A stretch of DNA of 53,912 bases from Singulisphaera sp. (lineage in GTDB: Bacteria; Planctomycetota; Planctomycetia; Isosphaerales; Isosphaeraceae): assembly GCA_027451445.1 (NCBI GenBank), contig DAIDJG010000036.1, positions 1-53,912 of the forward strand. Direction: 5' to 3'. Positions 16,372 through 25,231 of the stretch are shown piece by piece (position 1 is the stretch's first letter; the number at the start of each line of letters is the position of its first letter). The notes under the pieces were generated by a model that saw nothing but the letters and a program-made list of their open reading frames with translations, made no database searches and was not told the origin of the DNA. A program made the position numbers and the translations under genes.

Positions 16372-16809
16372 TCACTTCTTCAAATCAAGCGCGCGAAAGT
16401 CGCGCACGTGTTTGTGGCACTCGACGCAATTGATCGTGAGGCGCACGTAAGACAAGGTGGCGCCGTTGAGATCGTGATCCTTGGCGCGGCGTGAGAGCTC
16501 GTCGGCCAGCGAGACAAACTCGGTGGTGTACTTCACGTACTCCAGGCTGGGCGTTACCTTCGCGAGTGTGTCGGCGCCGACCCGCTTCAACGACTCAGCA
16601 TTGTCGACGATCGTGGGGAAGTCCTCGATCGTGAGACCCGTGAGGAGCGACTGGGCGTGCTTCAACTTCTTACCCATTTCCACTTGGAGGACCTTCCGCT
16701 GCGCCTCGGGATCGTTCCGCGCGTCGGGGCCCTGTGCTGCTATCGCACCGATCACGAGCACGGTCAAGGATAAGAGCGAGATAAGTGCGGCTGCGGTTGA
16801 CCTCGTCAT
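16372..16809 (-). CDS. Exported monohaem c-type cytochrome (cytochrome c'-like)
   Basis: 145 aa with an N-terminal signal peptide (AALISLLSLTVLVIGAIAAQG) and one haem-binding CVECH near the C-terminus (residues ~132-136). The rest is helical, consistent with the four-helix cytochrome c'/b562-like fold in which CxxCH is C-terminal. The ATG at 16809 has GAGGAATTG upstream. Its position directly before a sensor kinase and an ANTAR regulator suggests a periplasmic redox or gas-binding input, but that is inference. Confidence 0.75.
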   Translation of the reverse strand: MTRSTAAALISLLSLTVLVIGAIAAQGPDARNDPEAQRKVLQVEMGKKLKHAQSLLTGLTIEDFPTIVDNAESLKRVGADTLAKVTPSLEYVKYTTEFVSLADELSRRAKDHDLNGATLSYVRLTINCVECHKHVRDFRALDLKK

Positions 16810-17043
16810 CGTCAATTCCTCATCCTTCAAGTGTTGAAGGCCACGGGCGGGTCAAGGGACGAGAATACGGTTCATTGAATTGAGAGCCGTCGACGGCTCC
16901 CAGCGGCGAACAACCGCTTGGCGCACAATTGGGGAGGACGAGGGACGGAGCCTTGCCTGGGGTGCTGGAAACGTGGTTACGGGACGTGCCGAGCCTCCCT
17001 CTGGTTCCGTTGCGAGTTTCACCTTGCGCGGTGGCACTCTTAC

Positions 17044-17140
17044 TCCCTCGCCGCTTTGTGGGGGAGGGCTGGGGGGGCTTGGGTTGAAGCGACCGCTGTC
17101 GCACCCCCCACCCTAACCCTCCCCCACAAAGGGGGGAGGG
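17044..17140. repeat. GC-rich inverted repeat (REP-like foldback)
   Basis: Arms 17044-17077 and 17104-17140 contain GCTTTGTGGGGGAGGG and its near-complement CCCTCCCCCACAAAG. The unpaired centre is ~26 nt. The rest of the 466-nt gap 16810-17275 holds no gene I can support. Confidence 0.65.
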
Positions 17141-17275
17141 GACCAGAGCGTGTGACAACGAGCGTAAAGAATCGGGTCGCCAGCGCTTGGAGATCCCTAC
17201 CGGCAATCGCCCGAGTTTGCGACATCTCAGCCTCGCCTTCCTCCAGAAGCGTCTGCCACCCAAACGTTTACTGCT

Positions 17276-17473
17276 CTAACGCTTTGAGCCTCGTTGCCGC
17301 CCCGCCTGCTGGTTTCCCCGGCCGATGTCAACCATACGATCGCGGTTCGATGCCTCGGCGTTCTTCGCTTTCCGGCTCTCCTCGGCCTCTCGGATACTTT
17401 CGGCCTCGGTTTCGTGTGAAGCCTCTGGCTTGCCGCCGTGACCGGATGGGTTGGGTGCGTTGTGCGTCGACAT
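17276..17473 (-). CDS. Small hydrophilic stress-type protein (65 aa)
   Basis: A highly charged, Gly/Asn/Glu/Arg-rich protein starting MSTHNAPNPSG with a conserved-looking C-terminal DRMVDIGRGNQQAGR. No hydrophobic segment; probably disordered or helical. GAGGAG lies 7 nt before the ATG. It follows two universal-stress-protein genes on the same strand, and is likely the last gene of that operon under the type A leader at 19.8 kb. I do not recognise a named family. Confidence 0.65.
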   Translation of the reverse strand: MSTHNAPNPSGHGGKPEASHETEAESIREAEESRKAKNAEASNRDRMVDIGRGNQQAGRQRGSKR

Positions 17474-17573
17474 GAGGGTCTCCTCAGAGAAAACTGGGTA
17501 TGACGGTTTGGTCAGAATCGTTCCCGAACCGGTTCCGGACCGTCCGGAACCGTGTTTCAAGATGAGCCGTTCG

Positions 17574-18542
17574 TTACAGCGTTGCGGGCTCACATTCCAC
17601 CCCGAGCGCGACGGGCACGCGAGGCCTGGCGGTGACGCCCGACCACTTGATGGTCAAGACGGGGCAAGTTGCCTGGCGCATGACGGTTTCGGCGACACTC
17701 CCCATGAGAAATCGATCCAGTCCACTCCGGCCATGAGTTCCCATGACGATCATGTCGCTCGAGGTCGACGTCGCCGCCGCGAGGATTTCGGAGGCGGGGT
17801 CGCCGTTACGCAACTGCGGCTCAACGGCAAATTTCAGGTCATTCCCCTCGATCCTGCGTCGGACGCCGTCGAGAGCCGCGTCAGCCGATTCAAACTCGGC
17901 GCGTACGAACGCCGACGACGGCACGACGCTGGCCTCGACCACGTGGGTCAGAACCAGGCGCGCACCGTGGCTGCGCGCGAGCTCGCGGGCGACTTGCACA
18001 GCCGCCTTCGCATGAGGCGAGAAATCCGTCGCGCAAACGATGGTCTCCAACGGCTTGGGAATGGCGTGCACGCCCGGCCGGACGGTCAGGATCGGCGACG
18101 GTGCCCGACGGATCACAGCCTCGGCCACGCTTCCCAGGAACAGGCGGTCGAATCCCGATCGGCCTTGTGTTCCCATGACGAGCAGTTGGCAGCCGGTTTC
18201 CTCGCCCGCCTGGACGATCTGCTCCACGGCGCGTCCCGAGCGGACCTGATACTCCACCGTGATAGGGGTTCTGGGCACGAAAAGGCGCGCGAGCTGTTCG
18301 CGGAGCGCGAAGTGGCTGACGGGAGCCTCGTGAGGCAGGATCGCGGGGATACCGAAATCACCGTAGGCAATCATCCCGTCCTCGAAGGGTACGGGCTCGT
18401 CGACGTAGAGTACGATCAGGCGCGTCGCTTCTTCTTGCGCCAGTGCGCAGGCCACTTCAAACGCCGGGCGCGAATTCTCCGACAGATCGGTCGCGAACAG
18501 AATCGTGCGGAAGGGGGGCAGCGGGATTCGCTTCGGGGCCAT
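17574..18542 (-). CDS. Tandem universal stress protein (two UspA domains)
   Basis: 322 aa with two UspA domains (about 10-155 and 165-305). Each has the N-terminal TILFATDLS / TIVCATDFS strand and a complete ATP-binding motif G-2x-G-9x-G(S/T): GTQGRSGFDRLFLGSV and GTHGRSGLDRFLMGSV. These domains bind ATP and support survival during hypoxia and starvation. Gene order and a 29-nt gap place it second in the operon started by the USP at 18572-19696. Confidence 0.93.
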   Translation of the reverse strand: MAPKRIPLPPFRTILFATDLSENSRPAFEVACALAQEEATRLIVLYVDEPVPFEDGMIAYGDFGIPAILPHEAPVSHFALREQLARLFVPRTPITVEYQVRSGRAVEQIVQAGEETGCQLLVMGTQGRSGFDRLFLGSVAEAVIRRAPSPILTVRPGVHAIPKPLETIVCATDFSPHAKAAVQVARELARSHGARLVLTHVVEASVVPSSAFVRAEFESADAALDGVRRRIEGNDLKFAVEPQLRNGDPASEILAAATSTSSDMIVMGTHGRSGLDRFLMGSVAETVMRQATCPVLTIKWSGVTARPRVPVALGVECEPATL

Positions 18543-18571
18543 GAGTCAGTCTCCCTAATGAACAGCAAGGC

Positions 18572-19696
18572 TCAATGAAAGACGAAAAGAGGAATGGGGC
18601 TTTCTCGGAGCAGCGTGCGGGTCGCGGAGCCGAGGAAGAACTCACGCATGGCCGAGTGGCCGTACGGTCCCAACACCAGCAGTCCAGGACCAAGATCGTG
18701 AATATGTTTGAGGATGATCCCTGCGGGATCGGCATGCGACGCCACTGGGTGCACCTGGGCACGGATGTCGTGATGGCGCAGGAAGTCGTTCGCACGCTCG
18801 GCGTGACGCGCCGCGACTTTTTGTTCTTCGTGGACGCTCACGATGTGGACCGGACAATCTCGGCCGAGGCCGGAGTGTTCAAACGCGAAAAGCGCACGCG
18901 CCGCCGCATCGCTGCCGTCGTAGGCGATGATGACCCCGTCACCGCTCTCCGCTGCCTCGGGAACGACGACGACGGGGCGCGGACCGGTCTTCACGACCTT
19001 CATGAGCGTGTCATCGTGACGTTCCTGCACCTCAAAATGGAATCGCGTATTTCGTCCCAGCAGAACCAGGTCGTAGCGCTGGGCTTCGAGCGCAATCTCG
19101 TCGGCGGGCATGCCGACATCCTCGAGGACCTTTGACGCCACGCACGCCTCGGCGCATTGGACCGAAAACTGTTCCAGGAACCCGGTGGCCTGACGGCGGG
19201 CGTCCGCCATCCGCTCGCGGTAGAAGATCGGGTCCGCATAGGGCACCCCGCCCAGAAGCACCGGTTCCTCCGCGGCAATCGTCGGCTGATCGACGATGGC
19301 CAGCCCAACCAAGAGCGCATCAGTCTGACGGGCCCACTGGATGCCAAGGCGGACAGCAGCGGCACTATCGGCCGAACCATCCAGTCCCACCAGGAGACTG
19401 CGCAGACGGTCGGTCTTCCGAGTCAACAGATAGCTGGGACATTTCGCGCCTTCACCGCACGCCGCGGCGAACGCGTTGGCATCCTCGATCGCCGCGCGGA
19501 TCTGCGATTGATGCCAGTCCGTCGACGCGTGGTCCAGCGCAAGGGTTAACTGATTCGCAAGCTGCAGCGCGGCGGCCCGCGACGTGTGGCCCTCGCCGCA
19601 GGTTTCCGGGAAGTCGCGATGATGCGCGAACGACGCATTGATCGAGGCGCAAGAGCAAGGCCTGATCGTGACTGAGATTCGACTGGGGTCGGACAT
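18572..19696 (-). CDS. Universal stress protein, tandem type
   Basis: 374 aa. A ~100-residue Cys/His-containing N-terminal region precedes two UspA-like domains. The first starts LRSLLVGLDGSADSAAA and is degenerate at its nucleotide motif (LLGRNTRFHF). The second starts GVIIAYDGSDAAARA and ends with LGPYGHSAMREFFLGSATRTLL, close to the G-2x-G-9x-G(S/T) pattern. The ATG at 19696 has GAGGAG upstream. It is the first gene after a type A leader whose terminator ends 59 nt before the start. Confidence 0.88.
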   Translation of the reverse strand: MSDPSRISVTIRPCSCASINASFAHHRDFPETCGEGHTSRAAALQLANQLTLALDHASTDWHQSQIRAAIEDANAFAAACGEGAKCPSYLLTRKTDRLRSLLVGLDGSADSAAAVRLGIQWARQTDALLVGLAIVDQPTIAAEEPVLLGGVPYADPIFYRERMADARRQATGFLEQFSVQCAEACVASKVLEDVGMPADEIALEAQRYDLVLLGRNTRFHFEVQERHDDTLMKVVKTGPRPVVVVPEAAESGDGVIIAYDGSDAAARALFAFEHSGLGRDCPVHIVSVHEEQKVAARHAERANDFLRHHDIRAQVHPVASHADPAGIILKHIHDLGPGLLVLGPYGHSAMREFFLGSATRTLLRESPIPLFVFH

Positions 19697-19754
19697 GATC
19701 GAAACGCTCCTCGAAGGATCCTGGGCCGGTGTCACGCATTGGTTCACGCGCACG

Positions 19755-19833
19755 AAAAAAGCCCCGTCCTCGCGAGTGTTCGCAAGGTGGGGCCGCCATA
19801 GCCATCGTCAGGGATCGCCCGTCACGAGCGATC
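19755..19833 (-). promoter_or_regulatory. Type A two-hairpin attenuator leader (USP operon)
   Basis: Read on the minus strand: P1 GATCGCTC-GTGAC-GGGCGATC (19833-19813), 9-nt linker, P2 GGCT-ATGGC-GGCC (19803-19791). The intrinsic terminator reuses the 3' arm of P2 (GGCCCC...GGGGC) and ends in six U (19760-19755). P2 and terminator cannot form together, so this is a transcription attenuator. P1 has 8 pairs and its loop G sits at position 3, as in all nine copies in the window. Confidence 0.8.
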
Positions 19834-19846
19834 AGTCATATCTTTC

Positions 19847-19875
19847 AGAATAAAGCGATCGATTCGATAAGGCAA
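19847..19875 (-). promoter_or_regulatory. Promoter of the USP leader
   Basis: Minus strand TTGCCT (19875-19870), 17-nt spacer, TATTCT (19852-19847). The -10 ends 13 nt before P1, so the transcript starts a few nucleotides before the leader's first hairpin. Confidence 0.6.
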
Positions 19876-19931
19876 GTCTATTGCGTTTAACGTCCGCCGA
19901 CGCATTCGCGAAACGTCTCGAGTCGGTTCCG

Positions 19932-20129
19932 TCAAGCCACTGCGTGACGGACTTTCTCGATCAGGCTGCGCACGATCGCCTCACGATGCTGGGCCTGATC
20001 ACGGTAGGCCGGTGTGTGCGTATGATGGACCTCGACGCGCGTCTCGCCCAGGGTGTACTCGAGGAGGGCGAGCAGTTCGGTTCGTTCTTCTTCGGTCAGC
20101 GACAGCGTCAGCGCGTGCGTCTGGGACAT
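19932..20129 (-). CDS. Small hypothetical protein (65 aa)
   Basis: Starts MSQTHALTLSLTEEERTELLALLEYTLGETRVEVHHTHTPAYR and is helical and acidic with a His-rich middle. GGAG lies 8 nt before the ATG. It follows the ECF sigma gene on the same strand after ~190 nt and may share its transcript. It resembles short planctomycete proteins of unknown function; I assign none. Confidence 0.55.
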   Translation of the reverse strand: MSQTHALTLSLTEEERTELLALLEYTLGETRVEVHHTHTPAYRDQAQHREAIVRSLIEKVRHAVA

Positions 20130-20318
20130 CGAAATGCTCCGATCAGAACAACGATCCGAGGACGCAGCGCCGAGGGAGTCCACCTCCCTCGCCCGCGCTG
20201 GGACGGGCCGTCGTGTTTTGTAAGAACTCTGATGGTCGAATCACTCTCTCGATTGCCATGCTCACAACAGGTGTACGGGTACAAGCGGGAAAAGTTCGCG
20301 AACTTTTGCGATGCTGGT

Positions 20319-20996
20319 TCAACCCGCGGCCTTCTCGCGAAGCCGGGCGATCGCCCCGTGCAGTCGCGATTTGACAGTCCCGAGGGGGATGTGAAGAGCG
20401 TCGGCAATTTGGTTGTAGTTCAGGCCCTGAAAGTAGGCCAGGTGCACGATCTCTCGCGATTGCTGGGGAAGCGATGAAAGCGATTCACGCACCCAGCGGC
20501 GACGTTCCTCCGTTTCGAGCGCAGCGCTCGGTGCCGGACTTTCGTCGGCCAGTGAAACGGCGAGGCTCAGGACATCCGTCTCGCCATCTCCGTACAGGGC
20601 GTCGAGAGCATACACCTTGACTCGCTTGACCTTTCGCAGGGCATCGATGGCCTGGTTCGTTGCGATCGCGTACAGCCAGGGACGTACGGGACAACCGTCG
20701 CGATACAGCCCGCATTTCAAGTGAACCTGGAGGAAGGTGTTCTGAAGCACGTCCTCGGCCGGCACGCGATCGTTCAGGTAGCCTTTGAGATGACGGAACA
20801 GGCCGCCGGCGTAACGGCGGACAAGCTCGTTGAATGCGCTGGAATCGCAGTGATCGCGATAGCGGCAGAGCAACTCGGCATCAGAAGCGGCCTCGACAGT
20901 GAATGGGAGGGAAGTGAGTTGCCTCTCAACACCGAAACCGGCGTCACAACGGTCGTCGATCCAGATGGAAGGCTCAGCAGTCATTGAACAGAACAT
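20319..20996 (-). CDS. ECF-family RNA polymerase sigma factor
   Basis: 225 aa. Sigma region 2 runs about 40-110 (FNELVRRYAGGLFRHLKGYL, then AEDVLQNTFLQVH), and region 4 about 165-222 (SLPQQSREIVHLAYFQGLNYNQIADALHIPLGTVKSRLHGAI). A ~35-residue N-terminal extension precedes region 2. GGGAG lies 9 nt before the ATG at 20996; an ATG four codons later is possible. No anti-sigma gene is adjacent. It is preceded by its own type A leader, so its synthesis appears controlled by attenuation. Confidence 0.92.
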   Translation of the reverse strand: MFCSMTAEPSIWIDDRCDAGFGVERQLTSLPFTVEAASDAELLCRYRDHCDSSAFNELVRRYAGGLFRHLKGYLNDRVPAEDVLQNTFLQVHLKCGLYRDGCPVRPWLYAIATNQAIDALRKVKRVKVYALDALYGDGETDVLSLAVSLADESPAPSAALETEERRRWVRESLSSLPQQSREIVHLAYFQGLNYNQIADALHIPLGTVKSRLHGAIARLREKAAG

Positions 20997-21123
20997 GAAT
21001 CCGGCTCCCGAAAGATCCCCGATGGGGATGCAAGTGGGTCGCGGCGTTCATGACCGCAGGATGAAAGGAGACGGGGAGGTGTACCTCATGGCTCGCGCTC
21101 AAGGGCGAAAGCATGGGGCGCAT

Positions 21124-21201
21124 GAAAAAACCCCGGCTCTGCGAACATTCGCACGGCGGGGCTGTCGTAGCCGGAATGAAGATTACCCGTCACGAGCAAT
21201 C
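21124..21201 (-). promoter_or_regulatory. Type A two-hairpin attenuator leader (ECF sigma factor)
   Basis: Minus strand: P1 GATTGCTC-GTGAC-GGGTAATC (21201-21181), 8-nt linker, P2 GGCT-ACGAC-AGCC (21172-21160), terminator AGCCCCG...CGGGG followed by U-rich end (21130-21124). The P1 arms differ from the USP copy yet remain paired (GC changed to GU and AU), which supports a real stem. The terminator ends ~128 nt before the sigma gene start. Confidence 0.8.
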
Positions 21202-21212
21202 CTTATCCATGG

Positions 21213-21242
21213 AGAATACGCTGCAATCAGTCCAGGAGTCAA
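21213..21242 (-). promoter_or_regulatory. Promoter of the sigma-factor leader
   Basis: Minus strand TTGACT (21242-21237), 18-nt spacer, TATTCT (21218-21213), ending 11 nt before P1. The remaining gap to 21403 shows nothing further that I can call. Confidence 0.6.
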
Positions 21243-21403
21243 GTGTTTTTTCTGAACGAGCCTCGATTTTCGGACTAACCTTCCGTTCCGCAGCAGATTC
21301 CGGGCGCCAGGGGGATCGGCGAGGTTGGTGAACGGATCGGTCGTTAGCGTGCAAGCTGGCCGTGCACCCGATCGTGGAATGCGTACACCTGCAATCGATA
21401 GTC

Positions 21404-22999
21404 TCAGGCCAGCAAATGGACTTCGCGGAGCGCCGCGAGCGCCTGGTCGATGGCGGGCTGTTCAGGGCAATCGGTGGCAATTGCGCGGCTCAGTCGTGCT
21501 GTCGGCTCAGGAAGTGGCTCCCAGCGCTCGGCCGCCTGGCGGTAGATGGACCAGTCCGCATCGGAGGCGTCGTCGCGTCGGCCTTCGACTCGCTGCTGTA
21601 TGATTGCCGGGTCGGCCTTGCAAAGGAGGAGAACCGTCGGCACGCCCCACCGTCGACCCAGGTCGAGGAAACGGTGACGGGTCGCCTCGTCGCGAAAACT
21701 TGCGTCGATCAGAACGCGCTGACCCTGGAAAAGGAGGTGTTCCGCCTGTCGTAAGCACTCGGCGTAAGTACGCTCGCTCCAGGCCGGTGAGTAGACGCCC
21801 TGCTCGAATTCGGCACGGGCGCTGTGGCCCGGATTGAGACCGGCCAGCTCCTTACGCACCACATCGGACCGGACGACTGTAAAGCCGGCGCGCTCGGCGA
21901 GCTGTCGGGAGAGGGTCGACTTACCCGTGCCGGGCAAACCCCCGACGAGCACGAGTCCCGGCCTTCGGGCCGGTTGTTCGAATTCGCTGAGCGCGAGGAG
22001 CCAGTGCGCCCTCGCACGATCGGCCGCCGCGAATCGGTCGGCTTCGGGGACCTCGGCCTCCAGGGATGCGATCCCCTCGACCTTGCCTCGCACGGCGGCG
22101 CGGTAAGCAGCGTAGAAAGGCAGAAGTACCGCTCCCTCCACATCGCCGCCGGCTTGAAAATAAGCGTCGGCGAATGTGCGAGCAAGGTCGCGGCGGCCGT
22201 GGCGGGACAGGTCCATGACCACGAACGCGATGTCCGCTACCGGATCGGCGTAGCGGAAGCGCTCATTGAACTCGATACAGTCGATGATGACGAGGTCGTC
22301 CGGACGCGGACGGTCGGGGAAGAGATAAATGTGATCGAGCCGTAAGTCGCCATGCCCATCGCACGGAATGTTCCGGGCGGCTCTGCTTTCGATCGTCGTC
22401 CGGAGATCCGCGAGAGTGGCGTCGGTGGACGTCCACAACCGATCGAAGACAGCCTCGCTGAGCGTCGTGCCCACGAGCGAGACCGACTGCTCGAGGTTCT
22501 CTCGCGCGTTGCCCGCGACGGCGTCGAAGCGGCCGTACTGCGCCACCGCAGGGCCACGCTCGGCGCGCGCGTGAAACGCCGCGAGTCGGCCGGCGAGAGC
22601 CTCGAGTGGCGCGGTGCCTAGCTCATCGCGCAACAACCGTTCGCTGAGCGTTGCCTCGTGCGGGAGGCGTTCCATCTTCACCGCCCATTCGATCGTTTCA
22701 CCACTTCCCTCGATTCGGATCCCCTCCGGATCGCGTGTTATGGGGACTACGCCGAGATAGACCGAGGGAGCGAGGCGGCGGTTGAGCCGAACCTCCTCCT
22801 CGCAGAAGTGACGGCGCCGGGTGAGCGTCGAGTAGTCGAGGAAGCCAAGGTTAACGGGTTTCTTGATCTTGTAAACGAATGGACCAGCCATGAAGACGAT
22901 CGAAATGTGCGTTTGGCGCATCTCGACCGACTCGTCACCGATCGGGTAGGGATACGCAGCAGAGTCGGCGAGAGCAGCCATCAGGCGAGCCAATTCCAT
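21404..22999 (-). CDS. Bifunctional APH-like / P-loop AAA kinase
   Basis: 531 aa. The N-terminal half is an aminoglycoside-phosphotransferase-like kinase fold: VYKIKKPVNLGFLDYS (Lys region), catalytic GHGDLRLDHIYL and IIDCIEFNERFRYADPVADIAF. The C-terminal ~180 residues are a P-loop kinase with Walker A GGLPGTGKST and VVRSDVVRKELAG. This fusion is widespread and of unknown substrate, and often sits in hypoxia/stress regulons with USPs. The ATG at 22999 has AAGGA upstream; the frame extends six codons to a TTG. It is divergent from hsp20. Confidence 0.85.
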   Translation of the reverse strand: MELARLMAALADSAAYPYPIGDESVEMRQTHISIVFMAGPFVYKIKKPVNLGFLDYSTLTRRRHFCEEEVRLNRRLAPSVYLGVVPITRDPEGIRIEGSGETIEWAVKMERLPHEATLSERLLRDELGTAPLEALAGRLAAFHARAERGPAVAQYGRFDAVAGNARENLEQSVSLVGTTLSEAVFDRLWTSTDATLADLRTTIESRAARNIPCDGHGDLRLDHIYLFPDRPRPDDLVIIDCIEFNERFRYADPVADIAFVVMDLSRHGRRDLARTFADAYFQAGGDVEGAVLLPFYAAYRAAVRGKVEGIASLEAEVPEADRFAAADRARAHWLLALSEFEQPARRPGLVLVGGLPGTGKSTLSRQLAERAGFTVVRSDVVRKELAGLNPGHSARAEFEQGVYSPAWSERTYAECLRQAEHLLFQGQRVLIDASFRDEATRHRFLDLGRRWGVPTVLLLCKADPAIIQQRVEGRRDDASDADWSIYRQAAERWEPLPEPTARLSRAIATDCPEQPAIDQALAALREVHLLA

Positions 23000-23401
23000 T
23001 CCGTCGTTTCCTTCCAATTCCTCTCGAACCTGACCCGCGCGAGTCCGGACGCTCCATCAAACCACTCATGCATCGCTCTTGACGATGATCGGACTTAGGC
23101 TGATGCATCCAAGCATGCGAGACATGCTCCAGGTTTATCGCAGCGTCATCGGGTAGCGAGCCGCGTGTTGACACCTCTCCATCATACCAATCAACACGCG
23201 CCACGGAGGTTCGGGGGCGAGGCGCAACCGATGTTGAAGCCGCGGCGACCTGGCCAACTTGGCGCCGGCGAGGGTACCAGGGGCCAACGACCGGACATCT
23301 CCGAAATTGAGGATCGCCCGCCAGCAATCGGCGCCGTTTTCAAAAAAATGCGCGAACTCCATACCGCTTGGCTCCGTTTGTTTGAGTGTAGTTCTCGCTC
23401 A

Positions 23402-23479
23402 CGCTCATGCAGGGCGCGGCGGGACGAAGGCTAGGGCAGCCCTGCCGTGCGGTTTAACCGCGCGGACGGGGCTCTTTTT
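23402..23479 (+). promoter_or_regulatory. Type A two-hairpin attenuator leader (hsp20 operon)
   Basis: P1 CGCTC-ATGCA-GGGCG (23402-23416), 12-nt linker, P2 GGCT-AGGGC-AGCC (23429-23441), terminator from AGCCC (23438) to GGGGCT (23473) with five U to 23479. Sequence outside the apical motifs differs greatly from the other copies while the architecture is kept. A clear -10 is not visible; a weak TTGGCT/TAGTTC pair lies at about the right distance. The terminator ends 35 nt before the hsp20 ATG. Confidence 0.7.
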
Positions 23480-23513
23480 GTTTCTTCACGCCAACCCAGA
23501 GGAGTTGAAGATC

Positions 23514-24104
23514 ATGGCGGCTGTCAAAGAAGCGCCGAAGCCGACGACTGAGCCCGTGAAGGAATGTGCGGTTGCAGCGCCCACTCCCAAGGCGCCCGCC
23601 GCACCCGAGGTCAAGCACCACGGTCCCCTCGACATCATGCACCGGTTCGCGGAGGAAATGGACCAGCTCTTCGACGAGTTCGGAGTTGGGACCGGCAGGC
23701 GTTGGCCCAGGGTTCTCGCACGTGGTCGCGAGCTCCTGCGCCGGGAGGCGGGTCTGATTCAGGCCGATTGGTCGCCCCGCGTCGAGATCAAGGAGAACGA
23801 CGGCCAGTTCATCGTCCGGGCCGACCTTCCCGGGCTGTCGAAGGACGACGTCCATGTCGAATTCACCGACGACATGCTCACCCTGAAGGGCGAGCGCAAG
23901 CAGGAGAAGAAGGAAGAGCGCGAAGGCTACTCGTATAGCGAGTGCAACTACGGCAGCTTCTACCGTGCCATTCCGCTGCCGGAGGGTGTTGATCCGTCCA
24001 AGGCCAAGGCCGAGTTCCACAACGGCACCCTCGAAGTCGCGATGCCCGCGCCGAAGCGTGCGGTGTCGCAGCCGAGGCGGATTGAGGTGCAGGAGAAGAA
24101 GTGA
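23514..24104 (+). CDS. Hsp20/alpha-crystallin small heat-shock protein
   Basis: 196 aa. A Pro/Ala/Lys-rich N-terminal segment (about 1-40) is followed by MHRFAEEMDQLFDEFG and an alpha-crystallin domain (about 85-180): VEIKENDGQFIVRADLPGLSKDDVHVEF, GSFYRAIPLPEGVD and AEFHNGTLEVAMP. These are ATP-independent holdase chaperones that form oligomers. AGGAG lies 8 nt before the ATG. It is the first gene after a type A leader and probably leads a five-gene operon with USP, ABC permease, HlyD and alcohol dehydrogenase. Confidence 0.93.
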   Translation: MAAVKEAPKPTTEPVKECAVAAPTPKAPAAPEVKHHGPLDIMHRFAEEMDQLFDEFGVGTGRRWPRVLARGRELLRREAGLIQADWSPRVEIKENDGQFIVRADLPGLSKDDVHVEFTDDMLTLKGERKQEKKEEREGYSYSECNYGSFYRAIPLPEGVDPSKAKAEFHNGTLEVAMPAPKRAVSQPRRIEVQEKK

Positions 24105-24254
24105 GCCAACCCCCCCCAGAGTCCGGCGGGGCGGCATGCTGCGGTATGAGCGCATGCCGTCCCCGTCGTTCTGTAACCGCAAGGCGTGAACGTCGGCCCG
24201 TTGCGGTCAACGGGTGTTTGATTCGTGATTCGGTGGGAGTTTCGGAGAACGACG

Positions 24255-25166
24255 ATGTCGCTGTTCCACACGATTCTGGTCGCTGCCGATTTCTCGGAGC
24301 CCTCGCGCGAGGCCTTTCGCCTCGCATGTGCCCTGGCCGACGAGCATACGACGCGCCTTCGGGTCGTACACGTTCTGGAGAAGTTGCATCTTACGGAGCA
24401 GGCGATCGGCTTTGGCGAGCATGGCGAGCTCGTTCTACTCGATGAAGAAAGCATGACGTATCACGAGTCGGTGCGGGAGCACATGCGCGAGTTTTACGTG
24501 CCCGCGTGCGCCGTCAACGTCGAGTATGAGGTGTCTGACGGCCAGCCGAGCGCAGCGATCCTCGCGGCCGCCGAACGTAGCCAGTGCGATCTCATCGTGA
24601 TGGGGACCCACGGGCTCACGGGACTGCGTCGGCTGGTCGCCGGCAGTGTGGCCGAATCCGTGCTCCGAGCGGCATCTTGCCCGGTGCTGGCCTTACGCAC
24701 GTTGGAGCATCCGGTGCGTGTGGAGCCGGGCGGAGTGATCCTCCATCCGGTCGAGTTGGAGGAGCCATCACTGGCGGCGCTCCGAACCGCCCGGTCGCTG
24801 GCCCGAGACCGCGGAGCGCGGTTGGTCCTCGTCCATGTCGCGCCGCTCGACCTATCGATCAACAACCGGTCGACCGTCGTGTTCGACTTGGGAGCCTACG
24901 AACGAAAACTCGAACGCATGCGGACCGATCTTGACGGCCCGGACCTCAAGTTTCCGGTGGAAGCGCGGATTGTACGAGGCAACGTGGCCAATGAGATCGT
25001 GCGCACAGCGCAATTAACCGGAAGTGGGCTCATCGTCATGGGCGCACACGGCCGGCGGGGGCTCGAGCGGGTGCTGTTTGGCAGTGCCGCGGAGGGAGTG
25101 ATGCGTGGAGCGCCTTGCCCCGTTCTGGCCGTGAAAGAGGCGGCCTCGGTCTTCGTCGAAACCTGA
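24255..25166 (+). CDS. Tandem universal stress protein (two UspA domains)
   Basis: 303 aa with two UspA domains: TILVAADFSEPSREAF ... MGTHGLTGLRRLVAGSVAESV, and GVILHPVELEEPSLAAL ... MGAHGRRGLERVLFGSAAEGV. Both ATP-binding motifs are intact or nearly so. It is the third USP of the window. It starts 150 nt after hsp20 and ends 65 nt before the permease gene. A palindrome CGGCATGC/GCATGCCG (~24132-24160) lies in the gap but has no U-run, so it is not a clear terminator. Confidence 0.92.
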   Translation: MSLFHTILVAADFSEPSREAFRLACALADEHTTRLRVVHVLEKLHLTEQAIGFGEHGELVLLDEESMTYHESVREHMREFYVPACAVNVEYEVSDGQPSAAILAAAERSQCDLIVMGTHGLTGLRRLVAGSVAESVLRAASCPVLALRTLEHPVRVEPGGVILHPVELEEPSLAALRTARSLARDRGARLVLVHVAPLDLSINNRSTVVFDLGAYERKLERMRTDLDGPDLKFPVEARIVRGNVANEIVRTAQLTGSGLIVMGAHGRRGLERVLFGSAAEGVMRGAPCPVLAVKEAASVFVET

Positions 25167-25231
25167 GCGGGAGGAGTTGGATTGAAGTTGGCCCCCTTGC
25201 TCCGTGGTGACATTGTGTAACGAGGTTGGCA

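Noticed and set aside
19755-19833. Type A elements as ordinary terminators of the upstream gene or as mobile repeats.
   Set aside because: Their U-runs lie on the same strand as the downstream gene, between its promoter and start codon, and the flanks show no terminal repeats.
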